Assembly (NCBI RefSeq): GCF_004798865.1
Contig: NW_025335440.1
Span: 7,953,130-8,017,129 of the forward strand
From: Varanus komodoensis
Taxonomy: Eukaryota > Chordata > Lepidosauria > Squamata > Varanidae
Direction: 5' to 3'
Length of the DNA stretch: 64,000 nucleotides
In this document: positions 11,306 to 23,087 of the stretch, one piece after another
How positions within the stretch are numbered: the first letter of the stretch is position 1
Layout: each line of letters begins with the position of its first letter
The notes under the pieces: generated by a model
Seen by the model: the letters and a program-made list of their open reading frames with translations, nothing else
Told to the model about the DNA's origin: nothing
Databases searched by the model: none
Translations under genes and position numbers: made by a program

Positions 11306-12323
11306 GTAGTTTTGTCCCTGCAAAATCCTCCAGTTCCCATACCTGGAGGCCTCAAACATTGCCTTGAAAGTTCTGTGGGTAATTACTGTGCAGGATGGTT
11401 ATGTTGGATTTTCACAGCACTCAGGAAATGAGGCTTTGGGGATTTGACCAAGAAGGCAGAGAGAATGTGTTTAACCGGCAGGGTATTTTTCAATGCCCCA
11501 CTTGACCTTGCTGCAAACAATGATGATATTTGGGTTTTCAGCGCATACACGGTGCAGGTTTAATCGCAGTGACAGCAAGCCAGAATTAAGGATACCCTGA
11601 AGCAGAACGGACAGTTTGGGGAATGTATCTGGGGAAAAACAAGGACGGGGCTTAAAAGTTTTTGAAGAGAACTGGTGAAATGGTTCAGTTTTCACCAGTT
11701 AATCAGGCAGTGTATCGACGGAAGGATGCAATGCCCCAAGATCTCGATTCGGCCGTAGGAGGTGCTGCGAAGATGAGCAGGAGGTTTTTCGTTTTGGCTC
11801 TGGGATTCTGTGCATTTATTTCTACACACGCCTTTTGGAGACTAATTGCCTGTACTTCAGTGGGCTCCCTGACTGAGTGAGTCGACAGAAGGGGAATCTC
11901 TTGAGTCAGCCTGCCAGTTCTCTGTTCTACAAATGAACACAGCAACATGCCACTTCCTTCAGGACAAAAGTCAGAAAACGTCTCTCTTTTTGGTTAGAGC
12001 AGCAGATGCTTTCCATTCTGGGGCCCAGGCAGGGAGGGGAACCCAGCACAGTATCTGATAGATGGTTATGTCTCTTTCAAAGGAGGAGAAAAAGCCCAGA
12101 GGGTCATTAAAGCAAGCAAGGAAAGAGCTGGCACTGAGCTGGGTTGTTTCTTATTTCCAGCTGCACTAAACACACACTCACACACCTGATTGAGCAACAT
12201 TTGGTGGGAAGAGTGTTTTGAAAAGGGTCGAAAGTGTTCACCCATTCAGAGCAGGGGTAATGCTTCCTGCAACTGGATTCCTTTGTTCTCGTGTCTGATT
12301 CTCCTTGTTTCATTTGTCTATGA
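11306..12323. other. unannotated single-copy sequence
   Basis: No exon or repeat recognised. Confidence 0.35.
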
Positions 12324-12814
12324 CAGTGGTGGTGAGCCTACGGCACGCCTGCCTCAGTGGCCATGCAGGGCCCTCTCTGTCGGCACATGAGCCAAGTCGC
12401 CCCAGCATCGCCCCAGCGGCCGATCATCAGATAACAGCGCACACAGGGGCCATGCGCATGCTCGGAAAGGAGTAGTGGCGCCAGGCGATGACGTCATGAG
12501 CTGCGACTCATTAGCTTTTGCATGGCCGGTCAGTGCACTGCCCAGAAAATATATTTATTTATTTGTTTGCTTGTTTGTTTGTTTGTTTGGAGTTTTTGTA
12601 TGCTGTCCCAGTCTCATGAGCCATATATATGTTTGTATGTGTAAATAAATAAATATATAAATAAATATATACTGCTTGGACTGGCTGTGAGACGCTTTTT
12701 CCAAACTAGAACCTCAGTTTTCAGATTTGATTGTACTGTTGGCACTTTAAAATAAATAAGTGGGTTTTGGGTTGCAGTTTGAGCCCTTAGTCTCTAAAAG
12801 GTTCGCCATCACTG
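12324..12814. mobile_element. hAT-type non-autonomous DNA transposon with terminal inverted repeats
   Basis: The left end 'cagtggtggtgagcc' and the complement of the right end ('cagtgatggcgaacc' on the other strand) agree at 13 of 15 positions, a hAT (Charlie-group) type of terminus. The flanking 8-mers 'gtctatga' and 'ggttaaga' agree at 5 of 8 positions, compatible with a decayed 8-bp duplication. The interior has 'ggcacgcctgcc' and 'gccctctctgtcggcacatg', typical of this MITE group. An A/T-rich piece with ATTT/GTTT repeats near 12550-12670 looks like a secondary insertion. No transposase frame is present. Confidence 0.72.
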
Positions 12815-13291
12815 GGTTAAGAGTTAGAAAAAAAGAGGTGTCCTGGCATGATTTTGGTGGTTGGAATGTGTTCAGAATGGGCAGAAATAATGAACTGAGC
12901 AGAAAAAGCTACTCCAGGAAGGCCTTTCCAAAATCGCCCTCTTTTCTATGGAACTTTAGCCCTCTAGCAGAGTTAGGGATGCGCACCAGGGTAGGGTTAG
13001 GGTTAGCAAAACGAGGTGTCCTGGCATGATTTTGATGGTTGGAATGTGTTTAGAAAGAGCAGAAATGCTGAGCCATGCAGAAAAGGCCATTCAAGGAAGG
13101 CTTTTTTCAAATTTTCCCTTTCAATGGTATTTCTACCACTATATTAGGGTTAGGGATGTGCCCCAGCGTAGGGTTAGGGTTAGAAAAAAGAGGTGTCCTG
13201 GCAAGGTTTTGATGGTTGGACTGTGTTTAGAATGAGCAGAAATAGTGAGCTGTGAAGAAAAAGCTACTCAAGGTCAGCTTTTTCAAAATCC
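12815..13291 (+). repeat. tandem array, unit 177-178 bp, with telomere-like motifs
   Basis: The word 'gaggtgtcctggca' recurs at 12835, 13013 and 13190, spacings of 178 and 177 bp. Each unit shares 'tggttgga', 'gagcagaaat' and an 'aaggc...tttttcaaa' block. The junctions between units carry 'agggttagggttag', two to three TTAGGG-like repeats. About 2.7 units are present. Open frames within it are by-products of the repeat. Confidence 0.93.
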
Positions 13292-13859
13292 CTTCAGTGA
13301 TGCTACATCACCAGATTTGATTGGTTAGGTGATATTGTCACATCGTTCTGTTCACTGTAAGATCTCTAGTTGGCTTCTTGTCATTCATGGTGACCGAATG
13401 AATGAATGAGTGAGTGAGTGAGTGAGTGAGTGAATGGACCCTCTTGGACGCACACCTAAATACGATGAAGGGTTTGTGAGAAGCCAAAAGCAATGCTTCC
13501 AGGAGACTAGACTGCCTCACTAGGCTGGTCTTCTAGCAGGGTCGCCCAAGGCAGAAGGGTCAAAGCAGAGACACCAGACTAAGAGGCTCCCACCTTCTCC
13601 AGGAGTAACGGCCACATCGTGAGAAGAGAAGGGATGTCTGTGATGGTGAAGGGGGCAGAGGAGCTCTTGGGGGGCAGTGACTGGGCAGCAGCGATACTTA
13701 AAGGCAATTCTTGGAAGATCTTTCACAGACAACGGCAGTGATGCTGAAGCTAACGCTGGTTAGTAGCCCACAGAAGAAGGCAGTTCTGAATTTCTACCCT
13801 GCAAAAACTCTATCATGAACAATCCACTTGGTGCAGTATTATTATTAATGCTTTGATTC
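13292..13859. other. unannotated sequence with a (GTGA)n microsatellite
   Basis: A GAAT/GTGA tetranucleotide run lies at 13396-13434. The rest is unrecognised. Confidence 0.5.
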
Positions 13860-14075
13860 TCATATTTATGCGCTGCCTTTCTTCCTCTTGCAAGAATCCC
13901 GAAGTGGCGCACAAAGTTGACCTCTCCGTTTTATCCTCACAGTGAGTTAGGCTGAGACTGTGTGGCTTTGCTCCAAGTCACCCAGCGAGTTCCATGGCTG
14001 AGCAGGGACTGGAACATGGATCTCCTGGGTCCCGGACCATCATCCTCCCCTGCAAACCACTCTGGTTTAGATCCC
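13860..14075 (-). mobile_element. tRNA-derived SINE, minus strand
   Basis: The complement of the SINE family: tail side near 'ctgcctttcttcctcttgca', then 'cctcacagtgagttaggctg', 'agtcacccagcgagttccat', and the box B complement 'gggactggaacatggatctc'. The tRNA head near 14050-14075 is decayed. Confidence 0.8.
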
Positions 14076-14394
14076 CTGTGTGACACTTCCCAGGAAAACA
14101 TAATCTAGTACGAAAATACCAAACAGCAGCCGATCAAAGAACCAGAGACGGCAAACAGGCCCATCTATGAGAAAGACTGAGATTAGGGGTGGGTGAGTAG
14201 ATATTTCAGGAAGGGAAGTATGCAGAAAACAGTGTTCCAAGGATCATCTCCCTTTTTGTGAGGCATTAAGAGTAGCCATTTGTCTTTCTCCCCTGATGCC
14301 ACAGAGGTCTCTCTGGATGTCATTTATTTATTTCATTTCTAGGCTGCCCTGCAAGGAAAGCTCTGGGTTGCCACTGCACAGGGTCACCTGCATG
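14076..14394. other. unannotated, ends in an L2-like tail
   Basis: The part at 14318-14365 (tttatttatttcatttctag, then 'gctgccctgcaaggaaagctc') resembles the complement of a LINE/SINE 3' tail. The rest is unrecognised. Confidence 0.35.
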
Positions 14395-14963
14395 TGTCAG
14401 AATCCCGGAATCTCAATTTGAGAAGAGGGAATAAAACTCGGGTTCGTGGGAAAGACCAAGCGTCCTGACCATCTAGGTTTTATTGTATTTCCCAGGTTCC
14501 CCACGGGTGCGTATTCACGGTAATGCATTACCGGGCAGGCAGACTGAACTCTGCTGCAAAGCTTCAATACCATTACAGGGCATTTATAGGTACACAGGTA
14601 CAGGGCAATTGATGACAGAATGCAGAGATTACAATAAGATTCTGAGGTCATCACAGACAGAACAGATAAAGAAATGTCAGTCAATCACACAGTAACAATG
14701 AGATTACAATATTTCTAATTGCCTGTACTGACACTTTAATTCAGTAGCTTGAACCCATCTCCAGGTCTGCTTAGACATGTAAATTCAAGCTACTGAAACT
14801 ATGCATGAGCTCAAGACTCTTATCTGGACTCAAGACATTCTGAATTGGCCAGGGCACATGGAACCTCTGGGCTATCAAAAGATACTTCCTTGTAAACTGA
14901 ATTCCAACAATGACTATTTACAATGTATATTTGGACTGAATTTCCTGTCTACTGTAGCCCACA
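14395..14963 (-). mobile_element. candidate solo LTR fossil (low confidence)
   Basis: On the minus strand the segment runs from TG to CA and holds, in order, a TATA-like box and a polyadenylation signal at LTR-like spacing. No internal retroviral region lies on either side, so if it is a retroviral or LTR-retrotransposon relic it is a solo LTR. I could not find a flanking duplication, and the family is unknown. It looks old. Confidence 0.3.
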
Positions 14964-15644
14964 GCTAAAGGTGAGAGAAAGGAGCGCGGGAATGCCATTT
15001 TAAACAGTGACAGCTTGGTTTTGAGAAGGAAGACAGGATTTGATCCCACAACTCAAATGCACACAGAAGTAATGTTTTTCTGACGGGCTTTATCCAAATT
15101 TTCCCAACACATGCAAGAGCTGGTAAAAATGAGGGGGCTTTACAAAGGCAGGGACTAAGAGGGCAATTTAACCATGATTTGCATGGGATGCAAAGAGTCT
15201 GACCCATTATGGGGGGAAAAAAATCCACGGCTTGCTTTTGCCCACGAACATTAAGTGATAGCAGAAACAGAGGAAGGAATCTCTGTTGAGCGCAAGCGGC
15301 AGGTTTTGGCTTCTAGGGAGACGGATCATTTGCCAAGTGTGCAAGTTGTGCCATAGCATTGAAACACCCTTTCTTTTTCTCCTAGGGACATGTGACATCC
15401 CCCGCCAAAACCCACCCAGCATAAGAAATGCAATGCATTTTATGCTTTCCTTTAAAATTCCCAGGGTTATTTTGCTTCTTGGGGACCCTTGAAATGCAAC
15501 CTGTTTGCACTTTTGGTGGAAGCGCCATATCACTAACATGGATGGGAGACAGAGGCTTGGGATTGATGTTCCTGAAGCAGTGAAGACCTGAAGTGAAATG
15601 AGGCATATTCAGGATCTGGCCATGCAGCAAATGAAAATAAGGAA

Positions 15645-15690
15645 CCTCTCTCTCTCTCTCTCTCTCGCTCGCTCGCTCGCTCTCGATCTC
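15645..15690. repeat. (CT)n(CTCG)n microsatellite
   Basis: A CT run passing into four 'gctc' units. Confidence 0.97.
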
Positions 15691-15890
15691 AATGCAAGGG
15701 TGCTTCGGTAGATATAACAATAAAACATTGCATTTTTCCTTTGGAAAAACAAACACTGAGGATTCTTCCTGTCTTAAGATGTCCCCTCTTGACTGCAAAG
15801 TGAAACAATAGAAGTTCTTTAATTACAGTCCGAGGACACTGCAGTGAGTTTCTGTCTTAGTCCAGCATCAGCCTTCCAGAAGGACTGCCA

Positions 15891-15894
<4 letters not shown>

Positions 15895-15922
<28 letters not shown>

Positions 15923-15939
15923 CCCTCTCTCTCTCGCTC
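15895..15939. repeat. (CT)n microsatellite
   Basis: CT run interrupted once by C5. Confidence 0.97.
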
Positions 15940-16251
15940 CATCCAAATGCATAATGCGCATGTGCCCTTCCTCACTGCATGCCAGAGATGTGCGAGAAGC
16001 ACGGACACCCTCAGTTTTGTCATTTTTGCTTCTAAGGACAGTGCCATGAAAAAATGTATTATCAAAATATTGTGAAACGCACTATGAAAAAGATAATCAT
16101 TAACATGGTTGATATTCATGCTCCAAAAGAGGAAGAGGAAGAGGAGGCAAAGGCTAAGATAGATTAGAAGGTGAATGAAGCAGTCAGATGGGAGTGATGG
16201 GAGTTGCAGTTAAATGCATCTGGCCAGTGCCTGACTGAGGAATCCTGTACT

Positions 16252-16650
16252 ACGGAGAGCGCAAATTGCCATGCCGTGGAGAACACCAGTTAAAGGCGGC
16301 AGTCCGGCTCACAGCACACGCCCAGTCTCGCTGCACTGTCACTTTGGAAAGGCTCATTTCCGTCCAGGTCTCGGGTCTGTCAAACCTCGTTCCAGGCTCT
16401 GGCAGCCCAAGCCGTCTGCAGCCAAGGCCGCCTGTGCCTCACCTCCCCAAAGCCAAGCTCCAGAGCGACCTCGGCCTCTCGGGGCTCCAGCAGGCATCAA
16501 GCGAGCCCCCCGCCCGGCACCGCATCTCCTCCTCAGCAGGAGCCCGGAGCGGCACCTGGTTCGAACCCCGCCGAGTCTCCTGTGGCAGGTCAGCCCGACG
16601 ACTCTGACAGCGACAGCGGCGTCTCCGTCTCCGCAGGGGTTTGTCAGCAG
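16252..16650. promoter_or_regulatory. small CpG-rich segment, possible promoter or exon
   Basis: I count about 31 CpG in about 390 bases, far denser than the surrounding sequence. All three forward frames stay open over most of it, which high GC alone can produce. One frame reads AGQPDDSDSDSGVSVS before a stop, a low-complexity acidic/serine run of unknown meaning. No recognised protein family, and no convincing splice context. Confidence 0.4.
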
Positions 16651-17454
16651 CCCACAGAGTCTCCCTCTGCTTGAAGAAGTCAGGCAGTGCAAATGAGGCA
16701 CTAGGGGTTGGTTTTGGCCTGCAATCCCCAAGCCATGTTGCTCAGGAAAGAGAGGAAAGGTTTTCTATTTTCTTTCCTCCTCAGAAAGACTCTAGTATTT
16801 CCAGTCTCCTCCTCCTCCTCCTCCTCCTCCTCCACCACCACCACCACCACCACCATCTATTCCTCCTCCTCCTCCAGAAAATTATAGGCTGCCCCATAAT
16901 TAGATGCCTTAATACTACATCTGGATGGCTTAATACTACATCTTTCTTTTCTTTAGCACTAACCAAAATGGCATCAACAAAAGGAAAACAGATTAAGGGT
17001 GAGACCTGGCCACCCTGCAAGCCCCTGAGCAGAGCAGAGCCTGGCACATTCAGCGCAAGAAGGCGCAAGGGCACCGCGGTGCTGCTTGGAGCCACCCCTT
17101 CCCAGCCTTCATGCCCCTCTTTCCCTCCCCAGCCCCAGCCGCAACCTGGACGCACAGTCCTTCCTGCCTTGCAGTTCAAGCCCCGAGGGCTCCAAGCCAT
17201 TCTGTGGTCTCCTGCATTATGCTGAGCGGGCCCCTCAAAACAGCCAGCAAAGTGACCCATCCGGAATCATAATTAGTTTGTCAAATCAAAAGTTACACCT
17301 CCTGGCACAAGTTCTCCTTTCCTTTCAAAATCTGAAAAATTAATCACGCGTATTCTGGTTCGCACCAGCCTTTCCTGAATAAAAGAGACCAAGCATACAT
17401 TGCAAGCCAGCTCAAGATTCACACTGGGTCAACTCTGCTGACCGTACTATTGTT
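16651..17454. other. unannotated sequence with a triplet repeat
   Basis: Contains the (CTC)n(CAC)n run at 16806-16876. Otherwise unrecognised. Confidence 0.4.
16806..16876. repeat. (CTC)n(CAC)n triplet repeat
   Basis: Nine CTC units, then six CAC units, then a further short CTC run. Confidence 0.97.
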
Positions 17455-17670
17455 ATTTTATGGCATTTCTATTTCATCTTACTTCCTCTTGTGAAGAATC
17501 CAAGGTGGCACGTGGCTCGATTTTATCCTTTCAACAACAACAGCCCTGCAAGGTAGTGCGTGACTGGCTCCAAGTCACCCACACGCTTCATGGCTGTGTG
17601 GGGACTAGAACCCAGTTCTCCTGAGTTCCCAGCCCAACATTCTCAACGCTGCTCCATCGTGGCTCTCGGA
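17455..17670 (-). mobile_element. tRNA-derived SINE, minus strand
   Basis: Recognised by 'caacaacagccctgcaaggt', 'ccaagtcacccacacgcttc', 'gtgtggggactagaacccag' (box B complement) and a decayed head ending near 'ctccatcgtggctct'. Confidence 0.85.
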
Positions 17671-19741
17671 GTTGACCTCCCCGTCTACTAATTCACATAG
17701 CAACCCCTTGCAACACGATGCCGTTCAGGATTTCCTGCTGAATGGAGTGCATTGTGTGGAGGGAGGTATCCCAAAGTATTTGTTGGAAGGACCTTTCATG
17801 AGCAGGAGCTGGATCCTGGATCCAGCTTCTGATGTCCTCATAACCAGGCAGGTTGGTATAGGAGAAGATGCTTTCTCAAGTATTCCGGTCCCAGGTTTCC
17901 TGGTCCTAAACCTTAAACTTGGCTCGGCAGTGAGAAAGGAACTTCAAATATCTGGCAGGCTGCCACACAGAAGAGGACAGACACTTGTCCTCTGTGAGCT
18001 GTTAAGGGGTTTCCATGGGCAGGTGGCTGGTCACCACGCGCACAGAACATCGGATATGAGATGGACATTTGGTTTGATCCAGGATGGAATGATTTTATAC
18101 TTCTCCAGAGCGAGGTTCAGTGGACTGAAACTGCAGGGGAGGGGATCTGGCTGGACTTCAGGGGAGGGCACTTTGATGACAGAACCAAACCCTTGGGAGG
18201 GGTGGTCTTCAAATCAAAGTGGACAGCTATCTGATGAGGGTGGGCTTCACCTCTGGACCTCCTGCATGGAGCAGAGATTTGGACTGGATCGGGGATCCTC
18301 AATCCTCAATGGGCACATGTGGAATTTCGAGAGTGTCACGGGCACCTTCACAAAATGGCGGTGGTGGGGGAAGTCGCCCATCCGTCAAATGGCTCCCAAT
18401 ATGCCCCTGGCTTCTCCTTCTCAAAAGGCACATGGGTGAGACTGAAAAATAAGTTTCTAAGACCCTAACATGCAAGGGTGAGCTGCGCTCTGAGCTGCAT
18501 ACACAAAGCAGATCTGCTGAATGCCGGCCGGCAGGTCTTTTGCTTTGCAGCAAGTCCGATTCTGCATTTCTTATAAGTAGTGTAAAGTTTTAAAATAAAG
18601 TACCCGGAAGGAAAGCATTCTGGCAGGATCTAGGAAGGCTGTTTGTGGACACCGTGTTGATGGCTGCAAGTGTACCTCCAACTCCGGTGTTGTGAGAATT
18701 CAAACAAGAGTTATCAATGGTGGAATTCCCACAGCACCCAATTTCCTGCACAGAACTCCTGAAAAGATGAGCATCGGTCATTTGTGATCAAAGGCATCGC
18801 ATCCCATGTCTGTGATTTAGCACCACTAAGCTTTTAATTCCTAATTCATTATTCTGCTTTGACATGTTTGTTGAGCGAGAAAAATTGCTTTCATTTTCTT
18901 CCTGACACTGAAAAGTGGATTCATGTGGAAGCACGAGCAGCAACGTTCCCAAGAGCTCATTTCAGAGCTGAAACAACTTTACAGGTGGTGGGAGGAAAGC
19001 AAATTGCCAAGCAAATTCTCTCAATTAAAATTGGCTTTAGGAAAAAGTCATGTGCATTCCCCTACTGTTCCTTTTTTGCCGCTTTCCCGATGATAGATTT
19101 CACGTTGCAAGTGGTTCTGTAGCCAGGATTGTGCTAGCTTATGCCGTGTACTCATAGCAATGGGATTTCAAGTGACTGGTAACACCTCTAGATTGAATGC
19201 AAACTGAGCCTGGGAAGTTCCAGAATTAAAGGCGTGGTCAGAATTATGAAAAGGTAACTGATTTTTAAAAATAAATAAATAAAATTTAATTTCAGCAAAG
19301 CATCATATACACATCCCTCCATTTTTTCCAAAACACTTTGCCTTCCCCCAAAATCCACCTGAATACAAACATCCAAACTGCCCTTAAATGTTTTGTGCTA
19401 AATCAAGGGAAGCTGCACAGATGTGCAAAGCCTTCTCTAAGAAGTAGAAGATGAAGGGTGCAACCCTATGCGTGTTGAGACAGAAAAATGTGTCTGGATA
19501 CAATGGAACTTTTAGGGCTTTTCTGTCCATCCGTCCTTCCTTCCTTCCTTCCTTCCTTCCTTCCTTCCTTCCTTCCTTCCTTCCCTCCCTCCCCTGTCCC
19601 CCATCTAAACAAGCATAGGAATTTGAGTTGAGAAGATCCTTAACTAACCATTAATGGATCAAACCATTTGTCCATCCAGTTTATCAATGAATATATTGAT
19701 TGAACTTGCACGTGAGTTTTGTGTGTGTGCACGCGCACACA
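17671..19741. other. unannotated sequence; includes a weak L2-like piece
   Basis: A 255-residue open frame (17672-18439) matches no family I know and passes through an L2-like piece at about 17840-17945 (ggtataggagaagatgcttt, then 'tattccggtcccaggtttcc'), so I do not call it a gene. An A/T-rich tract lies at 19255-19285 and a TTCC run at 19530-19593. Confidence 0.35.
19530..19593. repeat. (TTCC)n microsatellite
   Basis: Regular CTTC units, ending in C-rich variants. Confidence 0.97.
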
Positions 19742-19970
19742 CACAGAGATTGAGAGGTGCAATGGTTAAGGACCTGGGAGTGGGACTCAAGCGACCTCGA
19801 GTTCTGGTCCCTGCTCTGCTGTGGGACCAACTGGGGAACTTTCGGCCAGTCACGGACTCTCAGCCTGGCCCGCTTCACAAGGGGATAAGCAAGCAGGAGG
19901 GGAATGACATAAGCTGCTTTGAGTTAGTAGGAGAAAATGGGATATACATCTGATACATAAATGCATAACA
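19742..19970 (+). mobile_element. tRNA-derived SINE
   Basis: Head 'gagaggtgcaatggttaagg', decayed box B 'tcgagttctggtccctgctc', body 'cggccagtcacggactctca', tail 'taagctgctttgag' and 'gggatatacat'. Confidence 0.85.
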
Positions 19971-20218
19971 GTTGTTTTAAGAGAGTGCAAGGGGATGGGG
20001 CAAGGGCTAAGAGTATTTAGCAGGCGATGCACAGAACTGATTCTGCAGTCTTATGTATGCCAAGTTTATAGAAACAGAGAAACAGAGCGAGTCAGAAGGG
20101 GCCTCCCGGGCCATCTAGTCTGACCTCTGGCACCAGCCGGCTCCGCTCACGACATGCCCACCATGTGGACGTCCAGCCTATCCTTGAACACCCGCACCGA
20201 TGGGGCCTCAACGACCTC

Positions 20219-23052
20219 TCATGGAAGCTCATTCCACACCCTCGGGGTCCTGACTGTCAGGAAGTGCTTCCTGGCACCCAAATGGAACCTGGGTTCCCTG
20301 AGCTTTGCTCCGTTGCAGCGCGTCCTGCCTTCCTCTGCAGGGGAGAACAGGTCTCTACCCACCTCCATGTGACATCCCCTCACATACCTGTATGTCACCA
20401 ACAGATCCCCTCGGAGTCTCCTCTTCTCCAGGCTGAAGAGACCCAGTTCCCTCAGTCTCACCTCACACCCCATCCCCTGCAAACTGGCCACCAACCTTGT
20501 GGCCCTGCGCTGCACTGACTCTGACCTGGCTATATCCTTCCTTTAATGAGGGGCCCAAAACTGAACACAACACTCCAGTTGCGGGCGCACTAGAGTCATG
20601 TAGAGAGGCAGCAATACCTCTCTTGATATTCTGGCTATGCAACCACGGGTGGCGTTCGCCCTCTTGACCACCGCATCACACTGCTGACTCATGTTTAGCC
20701 TGCAGTCAACCAGCACCCCGAGGTCCCTTTCACAAGTGCTGCTCTCCAGCAACTTGTCACCTAACCTGTACTTATGACAGCTATTCCTATGCCCCAAGTG
20801 CAAGACCTTGCACTTATCCACATTGAACGCCATCCTGTTGTCTCCTGCCCACTTCCATAGTTATCCAGATCCTTTTGGATCTGGACTACCTGCTCCTCAG
20901 TTGTGGCCACTGCTCCAGTTTTAGTGTCGTCTGCAAATTTGATCATCAGACTGTTCACCCCTTCTTTCATGTCGGTAATGAAAATATTAAACAGGATCGG
21001 CCCCAGGACAAAGCCCTGGGGGACCCCGCTTGTCACTGGCCGCCATCCCGATGATTCCCTGCTAATGGTTACCCTCTGCTTTCAGTCAGTCAACCATGCC
21101 CTAATCCACCAGACAGTGCTCTGGTGTATCCCAAAACTCCTCAGTTTCTCCACCAGGATATCATGGGGCACTTTGTCAAAGGCCTTGCTGAAATCCAGGT
21201 AAACCACATCCACTGCATCCCCTCCATCTAGCCACCTCGAAACCTTGTCATAGAATCCCACAAGGTTTGTCTGGCAGGACCTGTTTTTGCGGAAGCCGTG
21301 TTGTGTGGCTGCCAGCCTCCCTTCCCTATCTAGCATCACTAGATCTCTCTCTATTATGAGCCTTTCCATTGTTTTTCCTACAATGGACGTAAGGCTAACC
21401 GGCTATAATTCCCCATGTCCCTTCCACTACCCTTTTTGAAAATTGGGACCACTGACACCACCTTCCAGTCCTCTGGAATTCACCCGTTCTCCACGAGGCC
21501 TCAAAAATGGAGGCCAGCGGGCATGAGGAACCCCTGCCAATTCTCTTGGGTGTAACCCATCAGGGCCTGGTGCCTTTGTAATGTCCAATGCACTGAGGAA
21601 CCCCTTGACTTCAAGGGGGGGTGACTCTAATCAGTGCCCCTAAGTCCTCAGCCTCATCTAATCTCCTATGTGGATGTGCCCCGTCCTGCTTTGGGGAGAA
21701 CACAGAGGCAAAATAGTCATTTAGCATCTGTGCCTGTTCCCTCATATCAGTCACTGGATCTCCTTCCTCCTTATTTAGTGGTCCCACCACTTGTCTCCCC
21801 TTCCTCTTCCTATTTGCATGCTGAAAGAAGCCCTTTTTATTGCTCTTGATCTTCTTGGCAAGTCTCAGCTCGTAATCAGTCTTAGCCTTGCAAAGAATCC
21901 TCCTGCAACGGGCCTCCTCCTCCCAGTAAACCCTTTTGTCTATTTCCCCCAGTGCCCAGTTCCTATGGAGGTTCCCCTTTCCTCTAATCCCTCTAACCAC
22001 CTTCTTTCGCATCCATGGCAGGGCTCTCCTCCGCCTCCCCACCTTACTGACTAGAGGTATTGTCAAGGCTTGCGCCTCCAAAACCTCCCTTTTGAGTGCT
22101 ATCCACCCCTCCTCAACTCGCTTGCCTTCCAGTAACCTACCCCAGGAGACTTTCCCCAGTCTGGCCTTCAGTTGGCCAAAGTTGGCCCTCTTGAAGTCCC
22201 AGCTTCTAGTGCTCGACCTGCTGTCCATCCGCAGTCCCCTGATCTCAAAGCAAAGGATGGAGTGATCACTCGCATCCAGAGCTCCCCTAATCTGTACTGC
22301 ATCTATCAGCTCCTCCCTATTGGTCAAGACCAATTCAAGGATGTTCCCCCCCTCGTTGCCTCTCGGACCCTCTGTGTGAAAAACCCTCCCTCTATAGCCT
22401 CTAGGAAGCGACGTGACCTGGCTGTCACCGCCGAGTGGGTCTCCCAAGTAATATCCGGGAGATTGAAATCTCCCATAATTACTGTGTCTCTCCCCCGGGA
22501 TATCCTTAGAATCTGGCCTGTCAGGACATCATCCAGGGTCTCAGGTTGACCTGGAGGGCGATAACATGCCCCCACTGTCAGGTCTCTTTCCCTGTCAAAA
22601 CCCCTAAGTTTCACCCAGACTGCCTCTACCGAATCCCCACCTGTGCTGCATTCTGTCTCACTGCATCCTATCCCTTCCCTGACGTATCAAGCCACGCCCC
22701 CACCCCTCTTTCCCTTCCTGTCCTTTCTAAAAAGGTGATATCCTTCTGTGTTCACATTCCAGACTTGCCTTTCATCCCACCAAGTTTCCGTGATCCCCAC
22801 CAGGTCATACCCTCCTATTCCCAGGAGAGCTTCCAGCTCTTCCTGCTTGTTACCCATGCTCCTAGCATTGGTGTACCTGCACCCCAACTCCTTCCCACCG
22901 CTTCCTTTCCTTGGAGTCCCCAGCCTCCTCCTTCCTCCCATCCTCCCTGATACCCGGCCCCTCTCTGAAGGAGTCCTGCCAGTCCCTGCAGTACCTCTAA
23001 AACCTGCTCCCAGAGCCCTGATCCTCCCCCCACACTTGTCCAGTGCAGACAC
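20219..23052 (-). pseudogene. CR1 ORF2 (endonuclease and reverse transcriptase), broken
   Basis: Successive minus-strand blocks, in order, are an APE-type endonuclease start (RYTNARSM, then YDLVGITETWWDE), the GDFNLPDITWE block, and the SDH block (ALDASDHSILCFEI). Then come a linker and the reverse transcriptase, with APGPDGLHP, YLDFSKAFDKVPHD, SGVPQG and the catalytic FADDTK near 20930. The C-terminal CR1 domain includes RPQLECCVQFWAPH and [19 protein letters not shown]. By comparing the frames of neighbouring blocks I infer about three frameshifts, plus in-frame stops (for example just after GGGVA near 22690 and after AWLTD near 21085). It would make the nicking endonuclease and polymerase of target-primed reverse transcription if intact. 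Confidence 0.92.
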
Positions 23053-23087
23053 GTTACTGGGGGGCCTGAACCCCCCCCCCCGCCGGC

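Larger units (their letters stand above)
14964..16250. other. unannotated sequence with two CT-rich runs and a hAT-like piece
   Basis: Contains the CT runs at 15645-15690 and 15895-15939 and a short hAT-like piece (gatgggagttgcagtt) near 16190-16235. No exon is recognised. Confidence 0.4.

Noticed and set aside
12760-13235. Two open frames with similar peptides
   Set aside because: Both are products of the 178-bp tandem repeat; the similarity reflects the DNA repeat, not a protein family.
17672-18439. 255-residue open frame
   Set aside because: It runs through an L2-like piece, resembles no protein family and has no splice or start context that would single it out.
19780-19830. tRNA-like sequences in SINE heads
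   Set aside because: These have Pol III boxes but no tRNA cloverleaf; they are SINE promoters, not tRNA genes.
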